Below are positions 17,063 to 25,289 of a DNA stretch of 33,252 nt, one piece after another. Numbering within the stretch: the first letter of the stretch is position 1; each line of letters starts with the position of its first letter. The translations under genes were made by a program, and so were the position numbers. Source of the DNA: Planctomycetaceae bacterium. Its GTDB lineage: Bacteria; Planctomycetota; Planctomycetia; Pirellulales; Pirellulaceae. The stretch covers positions 1-33,252 of the forward strand of contig PBSM01000283.1 in NCBI GenBank assembly GCA_002726245.1, written 5' to 3'. Under the pieces are notes generated by a model, which was given only the letters and a program-made list of their open reading frames with translations, was not told the DNA's origin and did no database searches.

Positions 17063-17605
17063 CTAGGTCGCTGCCTTACCTGGCTTGATCTTCACTTGCT
17101 CGCCTTGATAGCGAACGCCTTTGCCTTTATATGGCTCCGGCTTACGAGCCGCACGTACTTCAGCGGCGAATTGCCCTACTTTTTGCTTGTCACAACCTTT
17201 CACGACGACGTGCGTCTGATCGGGGCAGGTCACATCCAAGTCCGCGGGGATCTTCTTGTGGATTTCGTTGGCGAATCCAACCCGCAGGCTAAGCGTGTCG
17301 CCTTCGATCGATCCGATGTAACCGACACCGACGATCTCGAGCCGCTTCTCATATCCATCCTTTACGCCGACCACCATATTGTTGATCAGCGACCGGGTCA
17401 GCCCATGCAACGCGCGAGATTGCCGCTCATCGGAATCTCGCCCGACAATCACTTCTTTCGCCTCATCGTCAACGCTCACGCTGATCTCGGCGCGGTGTTC
17501 AAACTGTAGCTTTCCAAGCGGACCCTCCACCGAAATGACGCGATCTGTCAAAGAGACCTTAACACCATCAATGATCGGAACGGGTTTCTTGCCTATGCGT
17601 GACAT
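17063..17605 (-). CDS. rplF: Large-subunit ribosomal protein L6
   Basis: The 180-residue protein sits near the factor-binding site and sarcin-ricin loop. It has two repeated alpha/beta domains, an N-terminus MSRIGKKPVPI, and the C-terminal KPEPYKGKGVRYQGEQVKIKPGK signature. Length is canonical. It follows rpsH by 31 nt and precedes rplR by 48 nt. Confidence 0.97.
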   Translation of the reverse strand: MSRIGKKPVPIIDGVKVSLTDRVISVEGPLGKLQFEHRAEISVSVDDEAKEVIVGRDSDERQSRALHGLTRSLINNMVVGVKDGYEKRLEIVGVGYIGSIEGDTLSLRVGFANEIHKKIPADLDVTCPDQTHVVVKGCDKQKVGQFAAEVRAARKPEPYKGKGVRYQGEQVKIKPGKAAT

Positions 17606-17636
17606 TTGTTTCTTATCTAGTGTCTTACGTTAAGGG

Positions 17637-18032
17637 TTACCAAACCTCGCACAGCACTTCGCCGCCGAGGTTTCGCGAACGCGCTTCGCGGTCACTGACA
17701 ACGCCGCGGCTAGTGCTTAGGATCTTGATTCCCAGACCGTTGAGGACGGGCTTCAACTCGCGAGCCTTGCTGTACACTCGGCGGCCAGGCGTACTGACAC
17801 GTTGCAACTTTTGAATCACGCGTTCCCCGTTGGGGCCATACTTCAAGTCGAGCCGCAACTGATTTACCGGCTGCTCATCGACTTCCTGCCAATCCCAGAT
17901 GTAGCCTTCGCGTTTGAGCACGTCGGCCAAACCGCGTTTCACTTTCGACAACGGCATGTCAACGCTGCCGCGTTCAACACGAACCGCGTTACGAATTCGC
18001 GTCAACATATCGGCAATAGGGTCGGTCATCAT
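17637..18032 (-). CDS. rpsH: Small-subunit ribosomal protein S8
   Basis: The 131-residue primary binder of 16S rRNA helix 21 has the N-terminal TDPIADMLTRIRNA motif and the C-terminal LSTSRGVVSDREAR loop with a final EVLCEVW. In E. coli S8 represses its own operon, but no equivalent target is obvious here. Two consecutive ATGs start the gene; I keep the first. It lies 18 nt after rpsZ. Confidence 0.97.
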   Translation of the reverse strand: MMTDPIADMLTRIRNAVRVERGSVDMPLSKVKRGLADVLKREGYIWDWQEVDEQPVNQLRLDLKYGPNGERVIQKLQRVSTPGRRVYSKARELKPVLNGLGIKILSTSRGVVSDREARSRNLGGEVLCEVW

Positions 18033-18050
18033 TTGGCTTGGGTCCCCCGC

Positions 18051-18236
18051 TTACCAACTTGCTTTTCGGACACCGGGGATCAGTCCTTGATCCGCGTACT
18101 TTCGGAAACAGATACGACAGATACCGAACTTGCGATAAACAGCTCGCGGTCGTCCGCACAAGTTGCATCGCCGTTCCTGCCGCGTCGAATACTTCGGCGT
18201 CCGCAGGGCTTTCGCGATTTTCGATTTACTTGCCAC
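18051..18236 (-). CDS. rpsZ: Small-subunit ribosomal protein S14, zinc-binding type
   Basis: The 61-residue protein is the short zinc-ribbon form of S14, with C-N-L-C and C-R-I-C pairs about 16 residues apart followed by [18 protein letters not shown]. It helps to assemble the 30S head. It starts with GTG, with AGGA 7 nt upstream. The longer, zinc-free paralogue is not in this window. Confidence 0.96.
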   Translation of the reverse strand: MASKSKIAKALRTPKYSTRQERRCNLCGRPRAVYRKFGICRICFRKYADQGLIPGVRKASW

Positions 18237-18271
18237 AACAATATCCTGTTGATTCGTAAACAGTTTCGGGT

Positions 18272-18835
18272 CTATGCAGCGTCTGCTTCTTCTTCCGCCT
18301 TAAATGGCATTCCGAACATCCGCAGCAGTTCGCGAGCCTCGTCGTTACTTCTGGTCGAAGTCACTAGCGTGATGTTCATTCCCTGAACCTTCGTGAACTT
18401 GTCGGGGTTCAACTCGGGGAACACTAACTGCTCCGTAAGACCGAGGCTATAGTTGCCAGCTCCGTCGAACGCCGTACGGCTGATGCCGCGAAAGTCGCGT
18501 ACACGCGGCAAAGCGATGGCAATCAAGCGGTCGAGGAACTCATACATGCGTTGGCGACGAAGCGTGACCTTACAGCCGATCGACATGCCTTCGCGAAGTC
18601 GAAAGCCGGCGATCGACTTGCGAGCCTTGGTGATGATCGGTTTTTGTCCGGTGATCTGCGTTAGAGCATCGACAGCGCTCTCAAGGTTCTTCTTGTCTTG
18701 AGACGCATCGCCAACGCCCATGTTCACCGCGATCTTCTGCAGCCGCGGCAACGCCAGGCGGTTGGTGCGCCCTAGCGACTCTTGCAGAGCTGGCAGGATC
18801 TCGGTTTGGTATTTTTCTTGAAGTCGCGGGACCAT
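18272..18835 (-). CDS. rplE: Large-subunit ribosomal protein L5
   Basis: The 187-residue 5S rRNA-binding protein forms the bridge to S13. Typical segments are [35 protein letters not shown] and [18 protein letters not shown]. It ends in an acidic/alanine tail. Length is usual. It is positioned between rplX (33 nt upstream) and rpsZ (35 nt downstream). Confidence 0.97.
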   Translation of the reverse strand: MVPRLQEKYQTEILPALQESLGRTNRLALPRLQKIAVNMGVGDASQDKKNLESAVDALTQITGQKPIITKARKSIAGFRLREGMSIGCKVTLRRQRMYEFLDRLIAIALPRVRDFRGISRTAFDGAGNYSLGLTEQLVFPELNPDKFTKVQGMNITLVTSTRSNDEARELLRMFGMPFKAEEEADAA

Positions 18836-18868
18836 CGTTCGTGCCTTAGCAGATCAATACTTTTCTCG

Positions 18869-19216
18869 TTAACTGGATGCGTACGTCGCCTTGGGCGGCG
18901 CCAATTGGCCAAGGCCGGCGCTACAACTACGACAAAATCGTTCCTTGGTTCCGTCTTTCTGATAGCGAGCGCCGGTTCGCGTTGGCTTGCCACATCCTGA
19001 GCAAATCAACTGCACATTCGAGAGAGGAATCGGCATTTCTTTGGATAGCCGGCCGCCTTGCGGGTTTTTCTGACTCCGCCGGACGTGCTTGTAGACCTTA
19101 CGGACTCCCTCAACCACGACCGAACCTGTGTTTCGGTCCACGCTTAGCACGCGCCCCGTTTCGCCTCGATCGTCGCCGGTGATCACCTTTACGGTGTCGT
19201 CAACTTTGATATGCAT
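18869..19216 (-). CDS. rplX: Large-subunit ribosomal protein L24 with zinc-ribbon tail
   Basis: The 115-residue assembly initiator protein has an N-terminal KOW motif (VKVITGDDRGETGRVLSVD). The C-terminal part has CSGC and CRSC pairs about 24 residues apart, i.e. a zinc-binding C+ variant. The start is ATG 19216, 1 nt after the rplN stop, with GAGG 9 nt upstream. An upstream in-frame start would overlap rplN and is rejected. Confidence 0.95.
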   Translation of the reverse strand: MHIKVDDTVKVITGDDRGETGRVLSVDRNTGSVVVEGVRKVYKHVRRSQKNPQGGRLSKEMPIPLSNVQLICSGCGKPTRTGARYQKDGTKERFCRSCSAGLGQLAPPKATYASS

Positions 19217-19217
19217 A

Positions 19218-19586
19218 TTACACGACCTCGCTGGCGAGGCTGACAATCTTCATGAAATTCTGTTCACGCAACTCGCGAGCAACTGCACCAAAAATACGAG
19301 TGCCGCGAGGATTGCTATCGGGGTCGAGAAGCACCACCGCATTGCTGTCAAACCGGATATAGCTCCCGTCCGCGCGACGCGATGGTTGCTTGCAACGAAC
19401 AATGACAGCCTTCACAACGGACTTCTTCTTCACTTCGCTTCCAGGAATCACACTCTTCACGCTGCAGACGATAATGTCGCCGAGGCCGGCGAAACGTCGG
19501 CGCGAACCGCCCAGCACCTTGATGCACTGAACTACCTTCGCACCCGTGTTATCTGCGACTGCCAGTCTAGTTTCTTGTTGAATCAT
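19218..19586 (-). CDS. rplN: Large-subunit ribosomal protein L14
   Basis: The 122-residue protein of the subunit interface is the binding site of the silencing factor RsfS. It begins [17 protein letters not shown] and carries the conserved ITRAVIVR-type strand (here [13 protein letters not shown]) and [13 protein letters not shown]. Length is exactly canonical. It is nearly fused to rplX (1 nt apart). Confidence 0.97.
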   Translation of the reverse strand: MIQQETRLAVADNTGAKVVQCIKVLGGSRRRFAGLGDIIVCSVKSVIPGSEVKKKSVVKAVIVRCKQPSRRADGSYIRFDSNAVVLLDPDSNPRGTRIFGAVARELREQNFMKIVSLASEVV

Positions 19587-19598
19587 CGCCGCCTATCC

Positions 19599-19898
19599 TT
19601 ACTCACCTGCTGCTGCTGACTCACGGGCGGCCTTCATAGCCGCCACGTCCACTTCGCGACTTTTTTCGACCACCTTCACAAGCTCCCACCGCTTCGTCTT
19701 CGACCGCGGCGGACACTCGATGATCTCGACGGTATCGCCTTGCGATGAGTCGTTGTTCTCGTCGTGTACGTAGCAAATCGTCTTCTGCTTGATGTACTTT
19801 CCGTACTTGGGATGCTTGACCAGACGAGGAATCTCAACTCGACGGGTCTTATCCGTCTTGTCGCCCGTCACTACACCAACCGCTACTGTCTTTGGCAT
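19599..19898 (-). CDS. rpsQ: Small-subunit ribosomal protein S17
   Basis: The 99-residue OB-fold protein binds the 5' domain of 16S rRNA. It shows GVVTGDKTDKTRRVEIPRLVKHPKYGKYI and VEIIECPPRSKTKRWELVKVVEK, which are family signatures. A Glu/Ala-rich C-terminal extension of about 15 residues is present. It lies 12 nt from each neighbour. Confidence 0.96.
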   Translation of the reverse strand: MPKTVAVGVVTGDKTDKTRRVEIPRLVKHPKYGKYIKQKTICYVHDENNDSSQGDTVEIIECPPRSKTKRWELVKVVEKSREVDVAAMKAARESAAAGE

Positions 19899-19910
19899 GA
19901 TCGTTGTCTC

Positions 19911-20123
19911 TTAGCTGGCACTTTCCGCGACAGGCTGCTTGCTACGTTCTGTTTGAATTGTCTTGATTCGAGCGATCAACCGGCGGTTCTTTCGCAACTC
20001 ACTAGGAGCGTCCAACCGCTCCGTCTGCGATTGCAAACGCAAGCGAAACAGCCGATCGCAGCAATCATGAAGCGTTAACGCCAGTTGCTCGTCGCTCATC
20101 TCTCGTAATTCCGTGGCCTTCAT
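19911..20123 (-). CDS. rpmC: Large-subunit ribosomal protein L29
   Basis: The 70-residue protein sits at the polypeptide exit and contacts trigger factor and SRP. It has the helical hairpin LREMSDEQLALTLHDCCDRLFRLR and RKNRRLIARIKTI. I start at ATG 20123 (MKATELREM), 9 nt after AGAGGG and 20 nt after the rplP stop. A TTG at 20141 is possible but has no fitting ribosome binding site. Confidence 0.94.
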   Translation of the reverse strand: MKATELREMSDEQLALTLHDCCDRLFRLRLQSQTERLDAPSELRKNRRLIARIKTIQTERSKQPVAESAS

Positions 20124-20143
20124 CGGACCAAACCCTCTCAAAC

Positions 20144-20560
20144 CTACGCCGGTCGGCGTCGAATGAATCGAACACGAATAGGCATCTTATGAGCCAAACG
20201 TGCGAAACAAACCTTCGCTTGCTCTTCGGTTACACCACCTAGCTCGTACATGATCGTTCCTGGTTTGACGGTCGCCACCCAGGCTTCCGGTTCACCCTTT
20301 CCTTTACCCATACGAGTCTCCAACGGAGTTGATGTAATCGAGCGGTGCGGGAACATTCGCACGTACAGTCGGCCTTCGCCGCGAATGTACTGCTGCGCAG
20401 CCACACGACCGGCTTCAATCGTCTGAGCCTTAACCCAGCCGCCTTGCAGTGCTTGCAGGCCAAAGTCGCCAAAGACGACCTTGTTGCCGCGCGTCGCACT
20501 ACCTTTTATACGACCTCTTTGGCTTTTTCGGTGCTTGACCCTCTTCGGCATCAGCGCCAT
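20144..20560 (-). CDS. rplP: Large-subunit ribosomal protein L16
   Basis: The 138-residue protein helps to organise the tRNA A/P sites. It begins MALMPKRVKHRKSQRGRIKG and contains FGDFGLQALQGGWV and MGKGKGEPEAWVA. The ATG at 20560 has AAGGAG 6 nt upstream, which places the start 62 nt inside the end of rpsC. Trimming to the second ATG would still overlap. Confidence 0.96.
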   Translation of the reverse strand: MALMPKRVKHRKSQRGRIKGSATRGNKVVFGDFGLQALQGGWVKAQTIEAGRVAAQQYIRGEGRLYVRMFPHRSITSTPLETRMGKGKGEPEAWVATVKPGTIMYELGGVTEEQAKVCFARLAHKMPIRVRFIRRRPA

Positions 20561-21209
20561 CGGAGACTCCTTCGTACATACCTTGATTCACCCAGACCTG
20601 GATACCGATATGACCTTGCGCTGTCATGGCCTCATGGAAGCCATAGTCGATCTTGGCTCGCAAAGTACTAAGCGGAATTGATCCGGAGAGTTGTTTTTCC
20701 ACGCGTGCCATTTCGGCACCACCCAACCGACCCGCGAGGCGAATCTTGATTCCCTTCGCGCCCGCATCCATCGTTTGTTCCATCGCTCGCTTCAGCGTTC
20801 GGCGGAAGCTCGAGCGGCGCGACAACTGCTGTCCGATATCTTCCGCAACCAACTGGGCCATCAACTCGGGACGCGAGATCTCCTCGATCTTCAGATTCAC
20901 TCGACGCCCAATCAGATTCTGTAATTCTTCCTGCAGCAATTCGACTTCCTGGCCTTTCTTTCCAATGATCAAGCCGGGACGCGCCACGTGCAGGACGACT
21001 TTGACTTCATCGCGAGTTCGCTCGATCTCGATCCGATCGATGCCGGCGTTTCGATACTGCTGTTTCTTCGGATGCTTCTTAATGAAGTTGCGCACCTTCA
21101 CATCTTCGACAAGCAGATTGGCGAATTCCTGCTTGGAAGCGAACCATCGACTCTTCCAGCCGATCATCACGCCCGTACGAAATCCGATAGGATTGGTTTT
21201 TTGTCCCAT
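20499..21209 (-). CDS. rpsC: Small-subunit ribosomal protein S3
   Basis: The 236-residue protein lines the mRNA entry tunnel. It has MGQKTNPIGFRTG, the KH-domain loop RPGLIIGKKGQEVE, and the C-terminal domain KGIKIRLAGRLGGAEMAR. Its last 20 residues (a Lys/Arg tail) are encoded within rplP in another frame. It starts 2 nt after the rplV stop. Confidence 0.97.
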   Translation of the reverse strand: MGQKTNPIGFRTGVMIGWKSRWFASKQEFANLLVEDVKVRNFIKKHPKKQQYRNAGIDRIEIERTRDEVKVVLHVARPGLIIGKKGQEVELLQEELQNLIGRRVNLKIEEISRPELMAQLVAEDIGQQLSRRSSFRRTLKRAMEQTMDAGAKGIKIRLAGRLGGAEMARVEKQLSGSIPLSTLRAKIDYGFHEAMTAQGHIGIQVWVNQGMYEGVSDGADAEEGQAPKKPKRSYKR

Positions 21210-21211
21210 AT

Positions 21212-21568
21212 CTACAGCTCGTTAATGTCTTCCAGGGCTACGTGGATATGTGAAGTTCGCTTCTTGATTAAGAACGCCATTCCGCGGGCACGAGGCCGCA
21301 TTCGCTTGAACATCGGTCCGCCATCGACGCGCGCGTCAACGACGACCAGCCGATCCACGCGGATCGTTTGGCCCGGGTTCTGATCTGGATCCTGGGCATT
21401 CCCAAGAGCACTTCGCAGGACCTTTTCGAGCATCCGTGCACCGCGGTGCGGCTGGTATCGCAAGATGTCCAACGCCTCGTCAGCGAACCGCCCGCGAATC
21501 ATATCCGCCAAGGGACGTACCTTGCGAGGACTGATGCGGGCGTAGCGATGTGCGGCACGAAACGACAT
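21212..21568 (-). CDS. rplV: Large-subunit ribosomal protein L22
   Basis: The 118-residue protein extends a beta-hairpin into the nascent-peptide tunnel, a known macrolide-resistance site. It shows RYARISPRKVRPLADMIRG and the tunnel hairpin region around MFKRMRPRARGMAFLIKKRTSHI. No unusual change is evident by eye. It lies 30 nt after rpsS. Confidence 0.96.
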   Translation of the reverse strand: MSFRAAHRYARISPRKVRPLADMIRGRFADEALDILRYQPHRGARMLEKVLRSALGNAQDPDQNPGQTIRVDRLVVVDARVDGGPMFKRMRPRARGMAFLIKKRTSHIHVALEDINEL

Positions 21569-21598
21569 TGTTCTGATTCCTGTTTGGTCAACCTTCGC

Positions 21599-21868
21599 TT
21601 AACGCTTGCCTTTTCCGCCATGACCGCGGAACGTCCGGGTCGGCGAAAACTCACCTAGCTTATGACCGACCATATCTTCCGTTACGAAGACCTTCATGTG
21701 CTGCTTGCCGTTGTGAACCATAAAGGTCATTCCAACGAACTCCGGTACGATCGTGCAAGCTCGGGCCCAGGTCTTAATAGGATCCGCACCGCCGCGCTCC
21801 TGCTGCTTTCGGACTTTGCCGTATAGCCTGACATCGACGAACGGACCTTTTTTTGTTGACCGACTCAT
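21599..21868 (-). CDS. rpsS: Small-subunit ribosomal protein S19
   Basis: The 89-residue head protein has the conserved core [34 protein letters not shown] and [20 protein letters not shown]. Length is typical (about 90). It sits between rplB (19 nt) and rplV (30 nt), the standard S10-operon position. Confidence 0.97.
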   Translation of the reverse strand: MSRSTKKGPFVDVRLYGKVRKQQERGGADPIKTWARACTIVPEFVGMTFMVHNGKQHMKVFVTEDMVGHKLGEFSPTRTFRGHGGKGKR

Positions 21869-21887
21869 ACTTCAACTCACCAATGAC

Positions 21888-22745
21888 CTACTTGACTCGA
21901 AGCTGACCATACCGCCGAGACCGACGTCGTCGAACGATCGACGCATTTGAGGGCTTCCGTGGCTGCCGGGTTGACCCGCCCTTGGCCGGCTTGCCGGTTG
22001 GACTGACAGGATGACGGCCGCCTTTTGTTCTGCCTTCACCACCACCGTGTGGATGATCGACCGGATTCATGGCCGTGCCGCGAACGTGAGGTCGCCGGCC
22101 GAGCCATCTCGCCCGACCTGCTTTCCCGAGTACGATTGCCATGTGATCCGCGTTACCGACTTTGCCGATCGTCGCTCGGCACGCAGCCGGAATACGGCGA
22201 ATCTCACCGCTGGGGAGAGAAATCTGAGCCCAGTTAGCTTCACGAGCCACCAGCGTTGCATTCGTGCCGGCACTGCGGCACATGCGACCGCCACGACCTG
22301 GCAGCAACTCAACGCAGTGTATATCACTACCGAGCGGAATGTTCTTCAACGGCAGGCTATTGCCGACGTTGGGCGGAGACTCCGCTCCATTTTGTAATTT
22401 GTCACCGACCTTCAACCCATCCGGAGCGAGAATATACCGCTTCTCACCATCCACATAGTGCAGCAATGCAATGCGGGCAGTTCGATTCGGATCGTATTCG
22501 ATCGTCGCGACCTTTGCCGGAACACCATCTTTGTTGCGGCGAAAGTCAATGACGCGATATCGCTGCTTGTGCCCGCCACCACGGTGACGCGACGTGATCT
22601 TGCCTTGGTTATTGCGACCGCCAGTCTTTCGCTTCGGCTTCAATAACGCCTTCTGCGGCTTTGCACCCGGCGTCAACTCATCGAAATCACTGACCGTCGC
22701 GCCGCGGCGCCCTGGAGATGTCGGTTTGTATTTTCTGATTCCCAT
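21888..22745 (-). CDS. rplB: Large-subunit ribosomal protein L2
   Basis: The 285-residue protein is essential for subunit association and the peptidyl-transferase region. It has the [16 protein letters not shown]-terminus, the [18 protein letters not shown] motif, and the functional C-terminal histidine loop [15 protein letters not shown]. The C-terminus is highly basic. It follows rplW by 38 nt. Confidence 0.98.
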   Translation of the reverse strand: MGIRKYKPTSPGRRGATVSDFDELTPGAKPQKALLKPKRKTGGRNNQGKITSRHRGGGHKQRYRVIDFRRNKDGVPAKVATIEYDPNRTARIALLHYVDGEKRYILAPDGLKVGDKLQNGAESPPNVGNSLPLKNIPLGSDIHCVELLPGRGGRMCRSAGTNATLVAREANWAQISLPSGEIRRIPAACRATIGKVGNADHMAIVLGKAGRARWLGRRPHVRGTAMNPVDHPHGGGEGRTKGGRHPVSPTGKPAKGGSTRQPRKPSNASIVRRRRSRRYGQLRVK

Positions 22746-22783
22746 GACTCAAACTCTCCGGCCTTCCGGGCAACAACCCTGGT

Positions 22784-23113
22784 CTAGAAGAAGTCGATTC
22801 GGTGCTCTGAATCGAGCGTCACCAAAGCCTTCTTCCAATTCTTGGTATAACCGAAGCGGAACTTGTGGCGACGCGGCTTGCCTTTACGGTTCTGTGTCCG
22901 AACCTTCTCGACCGTCACTTCAAACAACTCTTCCACGGCTCGCTTGACGTCACTCTTGGTGGCCAACGAATTCACTTCAAACGCATACTGGTTCGCGCGC
23001 GTCGCGCGATGCACGCCCTTCTCGGTAACCAGAGGTCGCAGGATCACCTGATGCGCCTCGAACTTCGCACCAGAGTCAGCGACCGTTTTTGATTTTGCGT
23101 CAGTCTTTGGCAT
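22784..23113 (-). CDS. rplW: Large-subunit ribosomal protein L23
   Basis: The 109-residue docking site for trigger factor and SRP at the tunnel exit has VILRPLVTEKGVHRATRANQYAFEVN and the basic loop KVRTQNRKGKPRRHKFRFG. About 20 polar residues precede the conserved core, an N-terminal extension compared with E. coli. ATG 23113 is the only sensible start; rplD ends 20 nt upstream. Confidence 0.96.
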   Translation of the reverse strand: MPKTDAKSKTVADSGAKFEAHQVILRPLVTEKGVHRATRANQYAFEVNSLATKSDVKRAVEELFEVTVEKVRTQNRKGKPRRHKFRFGYTKNWKKALVTLDSEHRIDFF

Positions 23114-23133
23114 CTTGCTTCTCTCTTCTCACA

Positions 23134-23778
23134 CTACTCAGCCGGTGCAGCAGCACGAAAACGATCGCGAATCGCATCCAACGCCGCCTTCGTCACCACC
23201 ACCGTCTTGGGATGCAGGACCGACAAAGCATTCAGCTCGGCAACAGGGGAAACACTAACACCCGTGATGTTTCTCGCACTCTTATAGACGTTGACATCGG
23301 AGTTCTCCGTCGTCACAAGAGCAGTCGCCCCAGCTAAGCCGAGCGCCTGTAATACACCAGCCATCTCTTTCGTACGAGGCTCTTCAAAGGACAACTCGTC
23401 AATAACAACGACTTGGTCATCCTGCAGTCTCGACGCAATCGCCATACGAGTCGCGGCCCGCAACGCTTTCCGCGGAAGCCGGTAGGAGTAGTCACGAGGA
23501 CGTTTCGCTTTGATATGTCCGCCACCACGACGAACACCTGACCTCCGCGAGCCAGCGCGGGCGTGTCCGGTACCCTTCTGGCGGTACATCTTCTTCGTCG
23601 TGCCTGCAACCTCGGCGCGAGTCTTCGTCTTGTGCGTGCCTTGTCGCAAATTCGCCTGATACATCACAACGGCGTCGTGCAGCAATTGCTTGCTAATCCG
23701 CGGAGCCAACTCCGCCGGATCGATTTCGTATTCTCCGACCTTCGTGCCGGAACGATTATGTATGGGTAAAGTTGCCAT
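23134..23778 (-). CDS. rplD: Large-subunit ribosomal protein L4
   Basis: The 214-residue protein has a tunnel loop and, in E. coli, represses its own S10 operon by acting on the rpsJ leader. The loop region TRAEVAGTTKKMYRQKGTGHARAGSRRSG is intact. C-terminal strands include VLVTTENSDVN-like ALVTTENSDVN and ARNITGVSV. It lies 18 nt after rplC. Whether it regulates the leader found here is unknown. Confidence 0.97.
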   Translation of the reverse strand: MATLPIHNRSGTKVGEYEIDPAELAPRISKQLLHDAVVMYQANLRQGTHKTKTRAEVAGTTKKMYRQKGTGHARAGSRRSGVRRGGGHIKAKRPRDYSYRLPRKALRAATRMAIASRLQDDQVVVIDELSFEEPRTKEMAGVLQALGLAGATALVTTENSDVNVYKSARNITGVSVSPVAELNALSVLHPKTVVVTKAALDAIRDRFRAAAPAE

Positions 23779-23796
23779 GATTCTTCAGCGAGTAAA

Positions 23797-24486
23797 CTAG
23801 CCAACCTTGTTCGTTGCGCGGATTTCCAACATACCACCATTCGGACCGGGCACGGCACCGCGAACCAAAAGCACGTTATTCTCGGTGTCAACTTTCACAA
23901 CCTTGAGATTGCGGACGGTTACGCGGTCAGTCCCATACTGGCCCGCCATCTTCTTTCCCTTGAAGACACGACTCGGGGAAGCGCTGCAGCCGGTACCGCC
24001 AGCATGGCGATGAACCTTCTTCACACCGTGACTTGCACGCTGGCCGTGGAAGTTGTGTCGCTTCATCACGCCAGCGAAGCCGCGTCCCTTGCTAGTGCCC
24101 GTCACGTCCACCGAGGCGACATCAGCCAGAAGCTCGACAGTTAATTCTTGACCGACTTCACAACCCGTGGCTGAATCACGAAACTCGCGTACGAAACGCT
24201 TGGGCTCACAATCCGGCTTCTGGCCCGGCTCGCGATTTTGCTCCGCCAGCTTCTTGGCCCGCTTGCTGCTGAGCTTGGCGACATGCCCGCGTTCACTGCG
24301 CCGGGCGAGTCTCCGAGGCTTGTCGAGGTAACCAACTTGAATGGCATCGTAACCGTCGCGCTCAGGTGTCCGAACCTGGAGGATATGACACGGACCGGCT
24401 TCAATCACCGTTACCGGTATGACTTCGCCAGACTCATTGTAGATCTGAGTCATCCCGACCTTTCGGCCGAGCAATCCCTTAGCCAT
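23797..24486 (-). CDS. rplC: Large-subunit ribosomal protein L3
   Basis: The 229-residue early-assembly protein reaches toward the peptidyl-transferase centre. Characteristic parts are LLGRKVGMTQIYNESGEVIPVTVIEAGPC, GRGFAGVMKRHNFHGQRASHG and VHRHAGGTG with the central extension. Compared with the E. coli protein it has an added basic segment around residues 65-90. rpsJ is 123 nt upstream. Confidence 0.97.
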   Translation of the reverse strand: MAKGLLGRKVGMTQIYNESGEVIPVTVIEAGPCHILQVRTPERDGYDAIQVGYLDKPRRLARRSERGHVAKLSSKRAKKLAEQNREPGQKPDCEPKRFVREFRDSATGCEVGQELTVELLADVASVDVTGTSKGRGFAGVMKRHNFHGQRASHGVKKVHRHAGGTGCSASPSRVFKGKKMAGQYGTDRVTVRNLKVVKVDTENNVLLVRGAVPGPNGGMLEIRATNKVG

Positions 24487-24609
24487 CGATTCTACCTCGT
24501 CATTACCTCGCCAGTTGGGAGACTAAGATCAAGCGTCTTAACTTACCCAGCTAACTTCCGGTTCATACGCAAATAAAGAGTACTCTTAATGACCTATTCG
24601 AAGCCTCGA

Positions 24610-24930
24610 CTAGCGAGCCGAAGCCTTAATCTTGATGTCTACACCCGCGGGGAGACTCAGCTTGTTTAGTGATTCAATCGTCTTGGCCGTTGCCTGTACG
24701 ATATCGATCAACCGCTTGTGTGTCCGAATCTCAAACTGTGACCGGGCTTTCTTATCGACAAACGGCCCAGATAGCACCGTGTATCGCTCGATGCGAGTTG
24801 GCAACGGAATCGGCCCATGAACCTCGGAATGAGTGCGTTTCGCGGTATCAACGATCTCTTGGGCACTTTGGTCCAAGATCGCGTGATCGTACGCTTCCAT
24901 TCGGATGCGAATCACTTCGTGACCAGCCAC
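24610..24930 (-). CDS. rpsJ: Small-subunit ribosomal protein S10
   Basis: The 106-residue protein of the 30S head also acts as NusE in antitermination. It has [22 protein letters not shown], the loop [15 protein letters not shown] and [18 protein letters not shown]. The GTG start (24928-24930) has GGAG 6 nt upstream. It opens the S10 operon and is preceded by its own promoter and structured leader. Confidence 0.97.
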   Translation of the reverse strand: MAGHEVIRIRMEAYDHAILDQSAQEIVDTAKRTHSEVHGPIPLPTRIERYTVLSGPFVDKKARSQFEIRTHKRLIDIVQATAKTIESLNKLSLPAGVDIKIKASAR

Positions 24931-24953
24931 ACACTACTCCATTTAGATTCAAA

Positions 24954-24975
24954 ACGACGCTCAAACGAGCGTCGT
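24954..24975 (-). promoter_or_regulatory. rpsJ leader hairpin 2 (proximal)
   Basis: A perfect 9-bp GC-rich stem with a 4-nt loop (ACGACGCTC at 24954-24962, GAGCGTCGT at 24967-24975) is followed on the minus strand by TTTT, 24 nt before the rpsJ start. It has the shape of an attenuator or weak terminator in the S10 leader. Confidence 0.6.
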
Positions 24976-24994
24976 CTTACCGTATGCCGAGACC

Positions 24995-25012
24995 GTTTCC
25001 CAAATGGGAAAC
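24995..25012 (-). promoter_or_regulatory. rpsJ leader hairpin 1 (5' end of transcript)
   Basis: A perfect 7-bp stem GTTTCCC/GGGAAAC with a 4-nt loop sits at the predicted 5' end of the transcript. It may stabilise the RNA or form part of an autoregulatory leader. Confidence 0.55.
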
Positions 25013-25017
25013 CAACG

Positions 25018-25046
25018 ATCTTAGGGCTATGGGCGTAGATCGTCAA
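25018..25046 (-). promoter_or_regulatory. Predicted promoter of the S10 operon
   Basis: On the minus strand TTGACG (25046-25041), a 17-nt spacer and TAAGAT (25023-25018) give a good sigma70-like promoter. The expected start near 25011 leaves a leader of about 80 nt before rpsJ. Confidence 0.6.
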
Positions 25047-25289
25047 CACGTCCGGAAGGACCGATCGCGGATTTCTTTGGATTGATGGCACCGGAATTGC
25101 GATACGGCTCTAGTGGCGGCGATATCCAAATCTTGCGAGGAAGTGGCTACTTGCAGTCAGCAAAGGAATATCAGACTTCCCTTTCCGCGTTTGGGCGAAC
25201 AGCTTCCACCCGCACGGCTTGCTGCCAGATCGAGTCGGTGAGTATGATTCAAGAGAGAGGCGTCTCCTTATCATTCTCGGAACCTGGAC
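25047..25289. other. Rest of the rpsJ-Uma2 divergent intergenic region
   Basis: Together with the leader and promoter entries, this fills the 359-nt gap between rpsJ and the Uma2-like gene. I see no convincing gene, no tuf remnant and no tRNA. A GAGAGGCGTCTC near-palindrome lies near 25254-25265, 24 nt before the Uma2-like ATG. A plus-strand promoter for that gene is not clear. Confidence 0.4.

Noticed and set aside
20653..21225. Plus-strand open frame of 190 codons opposite rpsC
   Set aside because: It lies entirely antisense to S3 and has a composition typical of a reverse-frame artefact.
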